From: Phocoena phocoena | Lineage: Eukaryota; Chordata; Mammalia; Artiodactyla; Phocoenidae | Assembly: GCF_963924675.1 (NCBI RefSeq) | Contig: NC_089223.1 | Span: forward strand, 9,126,881 to 9,190,880 | Direction of reading: 5' to 3' | DNA: 64,000 nucleotides | Shown here: in pieces, positions 34,926 through 47,407 of the stretch | Layout of the letters: every line of letters begins with the position of its first letter | How positions within the stretch are numbered: position 1 is the first letter of the stretch | Program-made: the position numbers and the translations under genes | Notes under the pieces: generated by a model | The model's database searches: none | Told to the model about the DNA's origin: nothing | Seen by the model: only the letters and a program-made list of their open reading frames with translations

Positions 34926-37515
34926 CTTGCTCTTTTCCACACATTCTTGTTTTGCTTTAGGCAATGAAGCCGACAACATATTCACACAGGGGTCACGGAC
35001 ATAACCTGGAGCTACTGCTCCTCTTGTTCTAGCACGAATGTTCCCTGCTTTGAAATATCAGGGCGTTTTGGCAGTATCACAGTGTAACAGCACGTTGTTA
35101 ATCCAGTAAAAAGCATACGGAGCTGCTGTGCATATTTATATATTTAAACACACTGGGTATTTTACTCTTATGGTCCACAATTTGTTTCGTAGACAATAAT
35201 AGAGGCTCATTTAAATGCATGTTTATAGGGTCTGTGGAAAGATCCCAAATGGGGAAGCAGAAGCTATACCTCAGGAACGCATGACAATGCTTTAAATTCC
35301 AGTTTGAACACTAACTTCTCACGCGCCAGGGGAGATCTGTGGTTGAAATCAATCTTAAAACAGAGGTTATCTAAAGCAGAGAAGAAGTAAGATGGAGCCT
35401 TTTCCAGGTGGTTTTTAATTAGGAAGCTTTTCATATGCATCACTCTGTTGGCATAGGAAGTGAATGTGTACAACTGAGGTATCTGAACCTCCAAACGGGT
35501 AGCAAGGGAGCTAAAAATTATGATTTAAGTGAGTCAGTTTCATAGGCATTACTTATAAGATGATCAGAAGAGAGCAAGGATTGGAGAGTGGGGTGGGTGA
35601 ACGAAACATTCTTCATTACATACATATTGCTTTGAGATTCACTTCCGATTATTGGGACCAAGGTATTAGCAGGTGAGAGGAGAAGTACATGAACTTTTTA
35701 AATTTCATTTTGGCGGCTGAAGGAAAATGTAGCTATTTCTATTATTAGGCTCAAACAGTTTTCCCACATTTCTGGCATTTCCATAAGGAGAGATGTTCCC
35801 TAAATTCTCCTGAATTCTTTCCCTAACACTTACTCTGTCCCAGGGGAGATGGGGTAACTTAAACAATGGTAAAACTGGGAAAGATACCTTATTAGGCTTG
35901 GTTCAACCTCTTCCTATTACCACTTTGGGGAAAGATATTATTTTTTAATTTCTTCATGATAGAACTCTGTATGTACCCTTAACCCTGCTGCCCTTTGGAG
36001 TACCTTCCTCAAAATTCTCTAAATCCTTCTCCCTCCAGTGTTGGGATCTGTCAACAGAGCTTTCCAGAAGGGACACTCACAGCCTAGAAAAGGATTCCTA
36101 TCGATCAGTCCCTTCTCCCTACTCTCCAACCCTCTAGTCCTCTTCCATGTGGAGTTGACCAGATGCCCCTGAGGATCCCGAGGCTCATGTTTATAGCTTT
36201 GTTCTGGGACCCTATGGTCAGGACAGACCCAGGAGGGCACCACGGCATCACTTCGAGAAGCATTTCTTTAGTGAGATTGTTCCCAATTGCACAGTCAGAA
36301 TCTATCTCACTCATACGCCTTATTTTGGTGACCCACTCATGTTGGACATAGGACCAGTTCAAGGCTCTGGGCTAGCCACCAGCTATGGCTGGCTCCAGGG
36401 TCTTGAGCCATATGTCTGAGCTCTTACAAGCCCTCTCAACTGTCCACGTTTCCTTCAGGGTGCCACCTCTGGTCTACAGCACTAGGAGAGACCAAAGTGC
36501 TGAAACGCACCCTCTGCCCTGTGTGCCCTCCAGCCACTGTGCTACTCACTCGGCAGGCTCCGTGTCACCAGTCAGACATACCTCCAGACTCCAGGGTAGC
36601 TGCACCTATCTCCTCTGAGGGCTTCCAAGACATCTGCTCTACATCACCTATGGGTCTTTCTGATCCGTGTCCTCTCTTGCTTCTCCTCAATGTGGTGAAG
36701 TCATGTTCTCATGAATGGTCTTAAGCTGAGTGGGGGTGGAATGAACATTTTGGCTCAAATACGGCTGCTATTCTTGCTCTGTCCCTGGCCCTTCCCCAAT
36801 CCTCCCTCTGGTGGTGGTGTGTTAAGAGGCAGGGTGAAGTCAACATGGAAGGAGATCACACTCTGCAAGTTTAGTGGTTATATCCTAAAGAGTCCAAGAG
36901 GAGACACGACTGGAAGATGTGTTGTCCTAAGTTCACAACATAAAATTCCAAACAGTAAATTTAACTGTTTACTGTTAAGGGGGAAAGCAACTGTGGTTGA
37001 CATTTCCCTGCATATTCAAAGACTTGCAGGAGTTGTCCTCATCAACAAAACACAGGAACAACCTCTGAATGTCTTCGGAAGCTAGTATTCACAGGCAGCA
37101 TCACAAGTAATTCCGTAAGGAGCATTAAATAAATGGTATTAGGGAACTGTAAAGGCAAGCCTCATGCATCTTGAAACTTAATAGGACCTGTAGTAATAGT
37201 GTAAAAAAGTTTTTTTAAAAGAAAGTGAGGAGATCATTTGTTGCTGTATGGTTTAGGGAAAAATTCACAACAGAGATCCTTCAGATCAATCTTTATGGAA
37301 AATTGTAAAGAAAATGATAGAGAAAGGGTAGGCATTTTAAATGAAGGGAAAAGAGGTGTGTAGAGCAGATTTAGAAAATTCACAGTCCATTTGGACTAAA
37401 ATAGACCAAATTTGGACAATACCAAAAAAATATATAATGTTAGATGGCCAATTCCCCCACTGCTTTTGCAAGTGCAGGAATTTGGTCTTAATTCTCTGTG
37501 AATAGAAGTGTTTAG
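34926..37515. other. Intergenic DNA, no feature recognised
   Basis: About 2.6 kb of unique-looking sequence with somewhat higher GC at 36000-36850. None of the short open frames has a domain I recognise. Confidence 0.45.
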
Positions 37516-37641
37516 GGATTTCCCTGGTGGTCCAGCAGTTAAGACTCCGTGCTTCCAATGCACGTTCCAATGCAGGGGAAGCGGGTTGGATCCATGGTGG
37601 GGAACTGAGATCCCACATGCCCCGCGGTGTGGCCAAAAGAA
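37516..37641 (+). mobile_element. CHR-2-like tRNA-derived SINE, 10-bp target-site duplication
   Basis: Starts 'ggatttccctggtggtccagcagttaagactccgtgc', B-box-like 'gggttggatcc', ends 'gtggccaaaaga'. This is a shorter SINE type than the other copies (about 125 bp, 'ccgcggtgtggcc' ending). It contains an internal duplication of 'cttccaatgcacgttccaatgcagg'. Direct repeats aagtgtttag at 37506-37515 and 37642-37651. Confidence 0.88.
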
Positions 37642-38499
37642 AAGTGTTTAGTCTACAGCCTAGAGTAAAGTATGCTTTTGATTTGTTGAACTGAGTAGAA
37701 GCAGAGTTCAGTGTTGGGCCTTAAAATCCTTGAATATGTTTGTATGTATGTTGCGGGGTGCGTATGTTTCAGGGAAGGTCCAGAGATACGGACATGCACT
37801 AGAAAAAGCTGATGGTCTGCATGGAATGAATTGTATGAGCAAAAAAGGTAGGGACTATGCGGAAGCCGATGCTGGACAGTTCAGATCAAGAGCAAGCTGA
37901 ACTGGAGGGTTCCATGGAGAGGTGTGGCCCAACATAAACAACAAACCCACATGTGCACTACAAAAATCATACGTTAATCTGAATTAGTTTTTCTCTTGGG
38001 CATCTGGGGGAATGGTGGTAGCTTCAATTGTGAAAAAGAAGGTAGGAAAATACTTGGGCTATAAGGAAAGCTGAAATAGTTTTTCTTTTTTTCAACATTT
38101 TAATGAATCCTTGGATTAAATATTTCCTTCCACACTTGGCTTTTGAAGCTGTAGATCACCACTTGTGAATGTAGGGTGTGCTTTCTCTAAGACAGCCTGG
38201 AGCCGGTGCAAAGAGGAGGTGGGACTTTATCATTTCCTGACACATAGTGAGTCCTTGATATCTCAGTGTTCCTGCTGTTTAGTTTAAATGCTGAGTGTAA
38301 CCATATCTAAGCTGGGAGGTGATATACTCTGACTTGAGGTAAAGTTGATAAGGCTGAATGTGAATGACTAAAAGCAAGTCACATTCAAATTATTTTCCCT
38401 GTCTTTCTGTATGTAATATCATTAATATATTAGCTATAACACCAATAAAACTCTGAACAAGTGTTTCTAGTATATTTAAGACTAGACTTCTTAAAAAAC

Positions 38500-38815
38500 C
38501 TTTTTGTTTTGAAATATGAAATTTAGAAAACAGTTGTAAAGTACTGAGAGATCCCGTGTATCTCTCACTCAGTTTTCCCTAGAGTTAACATTTTATATAA
38601 CCATGGTGCATTTATCAAAAAACTAAATATTTAAAATTTTGTTTTGAAATCTGAGAGTTTCAACTGTGGTCAAAAGTTTAAAACTTGCCTTATCTTTCAC
38701 AACTTTATACCCATTTATCCATATATACATCTTATTCATGCATATGTCATAAACAAAACGTTTTTCTGAATATATGGACTGTAACATTTTGTGGACTATA
38801 AAAACATAACCTTAA
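38500..38815 (-). mobile_element. L1M 3' UTR fossil
   Basis: 'tttgttttgaaatatgaaatttagaaaacagttgtaaagtactgagagatcccgtgtatctctcactcagttttccctagagttaac' is a common inverted old L1 3' UTR motif. The right part is AT-rich and faint. Confidence 0.5.
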
Positions 38816-38826
38816 TCTGTAGGTTA

Positions 38827-38946
38827 TTTTTTTTTACTTTTTTTTGACTACACCTCAGGGCTTGTGGGATCTTCCCCGACCAGGGATTGAACCCAGGCCA
38901 CCACAGTGAAAGCCCAGAATCCTAACCACTATGCCACCAGGGAAGT
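38827..38946 (-). mobile_element. CHR-2-like SINE, 11-bp target-site duplication
   Basis: Inverted copy: 'ttttgactacacctcagggcttgtgggatcttccccgaccagggattgaaccc' and ending 'atgccaccagggaagt'. The direct repeats tctgtaggtta at 38816-38826 and 38947-38957 bound it. Confidence 0.88.
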
Positions 38947-38959
38947 TCTGTAGGTTACT

Positions 38960-40403
38960 TCAAATACCTAGTGAACTTGCACTTGGTCATGTTCTCTTTG
39001 AGTTGGCTCACACCTAGTAAAATGACTTATTCTGTTACTGAATTACCAATGAAAATTATAAGTAGTTCAACCAATACATTCAAATTTAAATTTCTCCCAT
39101 TTAGACCTTTAAATTTTATTTCAAATTACTAATTGTGAAAATAAGATGAAAATTTCATTTAATCAAATAAATTACAGAGCTGCTAAAAATTTGTCAAATT
39201 CGTCAAAACTGTGATTTTTGCCAACTGAGAAACAAATATTCCTTTATACGCTGGCTATTAAGCAAACCCTACAGCAATTTTTCAAAATACATGCTTAGAA
39301 CTGTATCATTTATGCTGTGAAAATAATGCACGTATTTCAACGATTCCAGTTACCATAACAATAAAGTATACTGCATTTTCCCATTTTCCAGTTTCATTTA
39401 AACTCATTTGGATTTGATTGCCACAACCAATAATGAGACAGACAGTTAGTACAGCATTTGTACTTCCACTCCGGTTTTTTGACATTGGTTACATGGTTTT
39501 CTGTGTTGAGAAATGCTCTGGGATAATGTCCAGGCAGAGTGGAGAAAGGTACATTTTCTATAATCTCTTGCAGTTAGGTGTGATATAAGATTAAGTTCTG
39601 GCCAACTAAATGTTAGCATAAGTGTCACATGACAGCTTCTGGAACAATCCATAAAAGACAGCTGGTGCACACCTTTTGGCTTCCTTTTCTTCTTTATATA
39701 TTTCTGCATATAATTCCTGAAACACAGATATGGTGCTGTGTTTTTTTATTGTTTTGATGCTCACTTCCATTTTGGACCCTGAGGACATGGGCTATATACT
39801 AGAGATGGCAGAGCCGTGGATTAGATGTAGTTCTGTCTCCGAGAACTTTCTGGAATAGAGTTGCCATCCCAGCGCTTGACTGTCTCTGAATTTCTCCACA
39901 GGAGAGAAATTATTCCCATCTTATTCAAGCCATTGTTATTGACATTTTGCATTCTTCTGTTGTTTGCCGTTGAAGGGAATCGTAATGTGACACATCTGTA
40001 TGAAGAGTGGAAATAGGAAAGTAGCACTAGATACCTATATTTTTCAAGAAAGATTGATCTTTCCTCATTCACATATGTACTTATCTGTCACCTGTAAACA
40101 CCTGGGTTTGCTACTTCTGCTACTGCTCTTATTCTCTGGGTGGATTCTAGATGGTTCATAGAATGCCAGCAGCTGTGTCAGCGCTGTCACCCCTGCCCCT
40201 ACCTGAGTCGTCCTCAGCTCCCAATCTACCTTAGACACTACTGAGTTTTCTCTTGGTTTGTTGGTTCATTTGCTTGTTTGTTTTTGAAAACCTCATGACA
40301 TCCCAGTATAATAACACCCTAGAGTTCTGCACAACCAAGAATGGGGAGTGATTTACTTAAAGCTTTTTGTTTTTCATTTCTGGGAAAATAGATAAATTTA
40401 GTT
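38960..40403. other. Intergenic AT-rich DNA, no feature recognised
   Basis: No repeat, RNA gene or coding exon recognised. Confidence 0.45.
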
Positions 40404-40419
40404 AACTCTTACTACTCTT

Positions 40420-40617
40420 TTTTTTGCAGTACGCGGGCCTCTCACTGTTGTGGCCTCTCCCATTGCGGAGCACAGGCTCCGGACGCGCAGGCTCAGCGGC
40501 CATGGCTCACGGGCCCAGCCGCTCCGCGGCATGTGGGATCCTCCCGGACCGGGGCACAAACCCATGTCGCCTGCATCGGCAGGCGGACTCCCAACCACGG
40601 CGCCACCAGGGAAGCCC
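40420..40617 (-). mobile_element. CHR SINE, 16-bp target-site duplication
   Basis: Inverted full copy from 'ttttttgcagtacgcggg' to 'ccaccagggaagccc'. The direct repeats aactcttactactctt (40404-40419) and aactcttaatactctt (40618-40633) differ at one base. Confidence 0.96.
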
Positions 40618-40633
40618 AACTCTTAATACTCTT

Positions 40634-42863
40634 GATGTGATTAAATCAGCAGAGCAAATTTACACTGTTTATAGTACAGTCAAAATACTTGAACCATTTA
40701 TATAACTGCAGTAGAGAAGGGAAAATAGAGAATATATAAACTACACTGGAGGTCTCTTCTAAGCTACACCTGCAGCAATAATCTGACATAGAAAAGAGAA
40801 AGTAGAAAAAATACATTGAAGGGGATTAAAACAGTTTAGTTATATTCGAAATCTATTCTGTCTAGCATAATAAGAATTTGAAAAGAATGAGGTAAGAAAC
40901 ATGGAAAAGGATAAATTATTAACACTTTGCTAAGTGATGAGGACAGAGCCATATGATAATCCACTGTTCAGTGATAAAGAAAATAGAAAGGAAAAGTGTG
41001 TTTTTAAGGAAAAAGGATATAAACAAGTGGAATGACTATAATCATTCAAGAGAATATTTTACGCTAAATTTCCAAAATGTTGCTCTAAGAAAAACACCTG
41101 GCACAAAGGCATGGCATATCACTGGGAATACTGAAAGTGAGATGTAACAGAACACATAAACAGATAAGCACCTCAAATTGGCAACGCTACCTCCGGCGCT
41201 ACCTGAAGCTCCAGGATGGACTAAAAGAGGGGAGCCAACGGGATGAAGTTGCTGACTCTCAATTCTTCTACTAAAGAACTAATGTTCTTGGCGAAACTCT
41301 ATGGTAAATGAATCTGTTCTTCCTACACCAAACTGGACTTGTCTCTGTTCTGTGAGAACAACCTTTTTTTTTTTCCATCTTTCTTCCTTGTCCTCAACTC
41401 TTTCTACATATTCTACCCTAGACTATAGTTCTTGAGGGGGAAAAAAAAGGTGATTTGGCAAATTTTATATTTTATTTTACCTTTTAAAATCTCTGTGACG
41501 GCCTTGGGCTTCCCAGTGGCTACTTAGTCCTACGGTTCTTCAGTGCAGCCTTTTCCCTCACAAGCCATCCTAATCCCTACTGATGCTCAGAGAAGATTAT
41601 CCTGGTTTAACAGTGGAGCATTCCAGTGCTATTAGTGTCACCAATTAGATTATGACTTTGACTTCATTTGTTTTGATGCTAATGCCTCTAAAATTTGAGC
41701 AATCAGCTTTTCAACTGCTGTCAGTCATTAATGCTGAAATAACAGTATTTTGTTCAAGATACTGCAGACATTTTTCTTCAAGACTTATTGCCAGTAAAAC
41801 TGTATTTCCTGAATTAAAGCTAATTGTGTTTCTGAGGCTAAGACAGTCATTATGAGTTTTTAAAAAAAAGAGTAAAAAAAAGAAAAAATAGAAAAAAATG
41901 GTAGCGAATATAGAATTTGATACTGCCATCTGTTATTTAAAAACAAAATTTCATGTACCTTAAACCTAAAATTTCTTTCTCTAATTTTCAAGAAAAAATA
42001 GTATAGGATCAATTTAGCTCATGTTGTCAATCCATTAAAAAGAGAAAACTATGGTGCTTTATTCACACTATATTTCTGAACTTGGATTCAAGTGCATGTG
42101 CCATTTCTTTTATACTGTATAACATGTGTCATAGTTTTGGAATTGCTATAAATATAAATATTATATAAGTATCTATTTAAAAGTTAACAACTATTTAAAA
42201 AGATACTTAGTTTAATGAAAATGAACTAAAAATGAAAAGCAAAACAGCAGATATAGGAGATACTAAGGATTGTTTCAAAAGATAATAAACCTTAATTTGT
42301 ATACAAATGTTAAAGATGAGAATGACTTTTTGTTCTGAACAATGAGGATAATTATGAATGATCATGTAACTATGGCAATACATAAATATATATTTTAGAC
42401 TTGGAAGAATAAAATTCGCTATTTTAAAATATTCAACTTGTTTAGCCATGTGAGTTATATAATTTCCTTCTTGTTTAATAAAACATCAGAAAATTTCAAA
42501 TACTCTATGTAATTAATATTATAGAAGCAGATAAAACTTAAAGAATGACTTTATTCATTCACTAAAAATATTTATTTGTAGATTCTTATACAAAATAATT
42601 TTTATAAAAATATATAAATATATTTTAATTATTTGGGTGATACAGGAAAAATATTTTTATGTGATTATCTGTTTAATTGCTGTAGTTTTTGTTTTTATGT
42701 TGCCAGAAGATATAAAGTACTAATAATAACGAAATCAACTTACTAAATGAATGTTGGTATTGCAGAGGAAAAAGAAAATTCAAATTATACATGATTGTTG
42801 TCTGTGATTATTTATTACTAAAAAACTCCTGAGTTTATTTCAGTATGTTAAAAAATAAAACAG
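40634..42863. other. Intergenic AT-rich DNA, no feature recognised
   Basis: Very AT-rich, particularly 42000-42780. No gene or named repeat. Confidence 0.45.
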
Positions 42864-43069
42864 GGGCTTCCCTGGTGGCACAGTGGTTGAGAGTCCGCCT
42901 GCCGACGCAGGGGACACAGGTTCGTGCCCCGGTCCAGAAAGATCCCACATGCCGCGGAGCGGCTGGGCCCGTGAGCCACGGCCGCCGAGCCTGCGCGTCC
43001 GGAGCCTGTGCTCCACAACGGGAGAGGCCACAACAGTGAGAGGCCCACGTACCGGAAAAAAAAAAAAAA
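42864..43069 (+). mobile_element. CHR SINE
   Basis: Full plus-strand copy, 'gggcttccctggtggcacagtgg' to 'gaggcccacgtaccgg' with a 14-A tail. A and B boxes recognisable. Confidence 0.95.
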
Positions 43070-43598
43070 GGAGATCCAGGAAAGTTCTGAACAATTAGGG
43101 TTTGTGATGTTACAAAACTATCCATAGTTTGAGCAACATTTCAAATTATTTATGCTGTTGTTTACAGAGGTGGTTTAACATTCCACAGTAGGTAATTTCA
43201 ACTTGGCTTAAGTCAGAGTCTTTTCTAATGTTATTACATGGACATTGTGGTGGAATTGTAAAACTATTTTTTAGAATTAAATTCTTACCTATAGTTATTC
43301 TAAAAGCAGAAATGGTAAAAAATAGAAAAATCCCATTTATTTTTTCCAGAATGAACAAATATGTTCATCTCCTTGACACTACTGATAGCTCACATAAGGA
43401 AAGATTTCATGAAGATTATTTTCTTCTCTTATGTTTAGCTGTATATGACATTCATTGGTAATAATCTCACAGTAATGAATTAATTTTAGAGTATAACCTG
43501 ACAAATCAGTATATGAATCCAAATGTTTAAACAAGTCCTCAGTCTTACATGTCCTAAGCAGATATAGACCCCAAAGGAAGATGAATTAGCAAATTTCT
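43070..43598. other. Intergenic DNA, no feature recognised
   Basis: AT-rich sequence between a SINE and the HAL1 copy. Confidence 0.45.
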
Positions 43599-43599
43599 G

Positions 43600-46235
43600 A
43601 TTTCATCCAAGATGGAGTAACAGGGATTGGCTTTATCCTCTTGTCGATACAACTAAAAAAATTCGAAAAATATATGGAACAATGGCTTTCTGGACATTGG
43701 ATATCAGGCAACAGTGATCAGTGATACATGAGAAACAAATGAAGTGAGCCCTGTGGTTGCCTGAGATTACTACCTGGAGAAAGGGTCCAGGCCATGGCAT
43801 AGGGAGCAGAGGGTTCTCTTTGAGTTATGTGAATGAAATTGGGAGACTGGAGAAGCAAAGGCAGTGAGAGTTTGCAGGGCAGAGTACTGGAGAGAGAGAG
43901 CTGCACAAACAGAAAACACCAGAGTCCTGTGGAGGGTCATCCTCGAGTGCTCAGTTGAGTACTACTGAACATATACATCTGAGGAAGCAATCTGAGGCCA
44001 GGGAGAAAACCACACAGAAGAGTTAGAGGAAGCAAACTCCTAAGAACACATAGGGCCAGGAATAGTGTGTGTTCCTAATACACAGAGTGTATACACACTA
44101 CTTCACACTAGTAGTGTAACACACACACTACTTCACAAGGCATCAGAGTATAAGGAATGGTCTTGCCTCAGCAGTCAAGAAAAATTAGCCCTTAACTAAG
44201 TGCTTTTCTGGTTCTGCCTCACAAATATAAGAAGCAAGAACTGAAACGGACGCACTGTTTCCAAGTAACTTAATCATATCCCAGAACAACTCTTAAGAAT
44301 ATTTAAAGGAATTCAACAAGGAAAAATTTACAATGTCTGACATACTATTGAGATTTACGAGGCATGCAAAGATGAAATAAAAAACAACTCATGTGATGAG
44401 AAAAATAAATCCATTAAAATGATTCTGAAATGACAGAGATCTAGTAGACAAAGATATTGAACACTTTTAACTGTATTCCATATGATTAATAAGCTAGAGG
44501 TAAGATTAACATGATAAGTATAGACATAGAAGATATAAAAAAGACGCAAGGTGAACAATATCTAAGATGGAAAATACATTGGATGGGATTAATGGCAGAT
44601 TAAACATTGCAGAAGAAAAGATGAGTGAACTTGAAGACATAGTACTAGAAATGATCCATAATGAAAGAGTGAAAAGCAAGTGAAAAAAAATTTAACAAAG
44701 CATCAGTGAACTGTGGGATAATTTCAAGTGGTCACATATATGTGTAACTGAAATCTTTAAAGGTAAAGGAAGAAAAAATACATATATATAGATGTATTTG
44801 AAGAAATAATGGTCATTTTCCCCAAAATTTGATGAAAACTTTAAACCCACAGATCCAAGAACTGCAAGCACAGGAAACATGAGAAATACATCAGTGCATA
44901 TCATTATCAAATTGCTTAAAACTAGTAGTAAAGAAAAAATTTAAAAGCAGCCAGAGAACATAGATAGCTTCATATAGGAGAACAAAGATAAAGATGTCAA
45001 TAGATCCTTTTCTTCGTCAGAGACAATGCAAAATGCAAGCTAGAAGACTTTGGAGTAACATCTTTATAGTACTAACAGAAAAAACTATTAACCTAGAATT
45101 CTTCACCCAGCCAAAATATCTCTCAGATGGAATCTTGTGCTGTGAAAAGTTGTCTGAGATATTTTTGAACCAGGAGAATGGTTCCGTGCTTCTTGGCCTG
45201 TCTGGGATGAACCACATTTGCAACACTGCCCTTCTTCCTTTAATACCCTCTCCCATTCTCCAAATTCTTGTCTGGTAAACATTGGCAAAAATATAACAAT
45301 TGTTGTATTTCTACTCTTCTATCTTTCAGAATCTGCCCTATTAACTTAGTTAGCAATACTGGAACTATGGAGGTGCCTTCATAGAGTTTACATTCTTTTC
45401 TTAATTGAAGTATAGTTGATTTACAATGTGTTAGTTTCAGGTGTAGAGCAAAGTGATTCAGATATATATATTCTTTTTCAGATTCTTTTCCCTTATAGGT
45501 TATCATAAAACACTGAGTATAGTCCCCTGTGCTATACAATAGGTCCTTGTGGGTTATCTATTTTATATATAGTAGCGTGTATATGTTAATCCCATACTCC
45601 TCATTTGTCCCTACCCACCTCTTTCCCCTTTGGTAACCATAGTTTTGCTTTCTATGTCTGTGGGGCTATTTCTTTTTTGTAAATAAATTCATTTGTATCA
45701 TTTTTTTTTAAGATTCCACATACAAGCAATATCATATGATATTTGTCTTTCTCTGTCTGGCTTACTTCACTCAGTATAATAATCTCTAGGTTCATCCATA
45801 TTGCTGCAAATGACATTATTTCATTCTTTTTTATGGCTGAGTAAGAGTTTACATTCTTGTTGGGAGGGGGTCAACAACATACAAAATTATAAGTATATTG
45901 TATAGTATATGAGATGATAAAAATAGAGAAACAAAAACTATTAGGGCAGGGGAGGTGGGTGTTGCTATTTTAAATTAAATAATCAGATTTAATGTATTAC
46001 GTGGTGACTACAATCAATAACACTACTGTATCATTGAAATTTGCTGAGAGTAGAATTTAAAAGTTTTCACACACATAAAAGGTAAGTCTACGAGGTGATG
46101 GATGTGTTAACTTGATGGGGGAATCCTTTTGCAGAGAATAATTATAGCAAATCATCAAGGTGTTCACTTTAAATATCTTACAATTTTATGTGTCAATTAC
46201 ACCTCAAATTAAAAATCACAAAAATAGATAAGTAA
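43600..46235 (+). mobile_element. HAL1 (half-L1) LINE fossil, nearly full length, split by an L1 tail
   Basis: Begins 'catccaagatggagtaacagggattggctttatcctcttg', a HAL1 5' start. It continues with the ORF1-like region: 'gcatcagtgaactgtgggataatttcaag' near 44701, 'ttgaagaaataatggtcattttcc' near 44799, 'aaactttaaacccacagatccaag' near 44838, 'gcagccagagaacatagata' near 44948, 'cctagaattcttcacccagcc' near 45092. After an inserted L1 tail it ends with an L1M-type 3' UTR ('ctacgaggtgatggatgtgttaa' near 46088, 'tgtgtcaattacacctcaaa' near 46189). No ORF2 is present, as HAL1 lacks it. Frames are broken throughout. Confidence 0.75.
45398..45843 (-). mobile_element. L1 3' end inserted in HAL1, 15-bp target-site duplication
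   Basis: Inverted artiodactyl-type L1 tail: 'ttcttaattgaagtatagttgatttacaatgtgttagtttcagg' through 'tgtctttctctgtctggcttacttcactc' to 'ttcttttttatggctgag'. Perfect direct repeats agagtttacattctt at 45383-45397 and 45844-45858 prove an insertion of a 446-bp 5'-truncated element. Confidence 0.95.
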
Positions 46236-47156
46236 AATTGAATAATCAGTGAATGCCTCAATGGTAGGACAAATAAGGAAGACCTGAAGGAGTAAGGAAG
46301 CAAGCTACGTGGTTACCTGGGGAAAAGTGTTCCTAGCAGAAGAAATAGCCTGTGCACAGTGCTGAGGTAAGAGCATCCAAGGAGGCCAGTGTGGTGCCCA
46401 CAGGGAGGAGAGTTGTGGTCAGATGTGGTCAGGACTTAGCTGTATGGCCTCATCCACCATTCTATAAAGGCAATCAAGTGGTTCAGACAGTGACACAAAT
46501 CCCTACAGTGGAATTCTGTGGTCTAAATCACCTTCTGCACGAGAAGTAAAGTAAATAAGCAAAAGAAATGGCAATTTTTAAACTATCAGCATTTCTTTTT
46601 TTATGCATTTCTAAGCAATTTTTCATTGCTTTTGCTTTCAGTCCTCCTTTAAAATATATATTTAGGAAAAAAGAAAATAATAAAATAAACTCCCACATGC
46701 CCTATACCCAAATGAAAGTATCAAGATTGTGACAAAATTCTGGTCATTATTCTTTTTTCCTTTATTGAAATATATTAAAGCAATTCCAGACCTACTCATT
46801 GCATCCCTCTACTTTAATCAGTATCTCTAAAAATAAAGCCACACTCATAAGTACCTACAAAACCATTATCACATGTAACTATATCAGATTATTCCTGTTT
46901 ATCAGATACCCAGCCCATAGCCAACTTTCTCTGATTTTTCAAAATGGGTTTTGCAATTGGCTTTTTACACCATTGCCCAGACTCAGTGGCACTTCTTTAA
47001 CAGAAATGACCATTTTACTGTTCATATAGTTTTTCCTTGAATCTACTTATTTTAAAGTATTTTAATCTTAAGCACCTAATCAGAGAATTGAGCAGTTAAT
47101 TATAATCATAAGCATCTTACATTCTGCATCATCTGTTACTTTAAGTGAGGAGGCTC
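46236..47156. other. Intergenic DNA with probable L1M 3' UTR debris
   Basis: From 46670 to 47000, 'cccacatgccctatacccaaatgaaagtatcaag' and 'aattccagacctactcattgcatccctctactttaatcagtatctctaaaaataa' resemble an inverted old LINE 3' UTR also seen at 13521. The remainder is not recognised. Confidence 0.4.
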
Positions 47157-47172
47157 AAAAATAACGCACTGG

Positions 47173-47391
47173 GGGCTTCCCTGGTGGCGCAGTGGTTGGG
47201 AGTCCGCCTGCCGATGCAGGGGATGCGGGTTCGTGCCCCGGTCCGGGAGGCTCCCACGTGCCGCGGAGCGGCTGGGCCCGTGAGCCGTGGCCGCTGAGCC
47301 TGCGCGTCCGGAGCCTGTGCTCCGCAATGGGATAGGCCACAGCAGTGAGAGCCCCGTGTACCGAAAAAAACAAAAAACAAAAACAAAAACA
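47173..47391 (+). mobile_element. CHR SINE, 16-bp target-site duplication
   Basis: Full plus copy with a CAAAAAC-rich tail. Perfect direct repeats aaaaataacgcactgg at 47157-47172 and 47392-47407. Little diverged. Confidence 0.97.
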
Positions 47392-47407
47392 AAAAATAAC
47401 GCACTGG

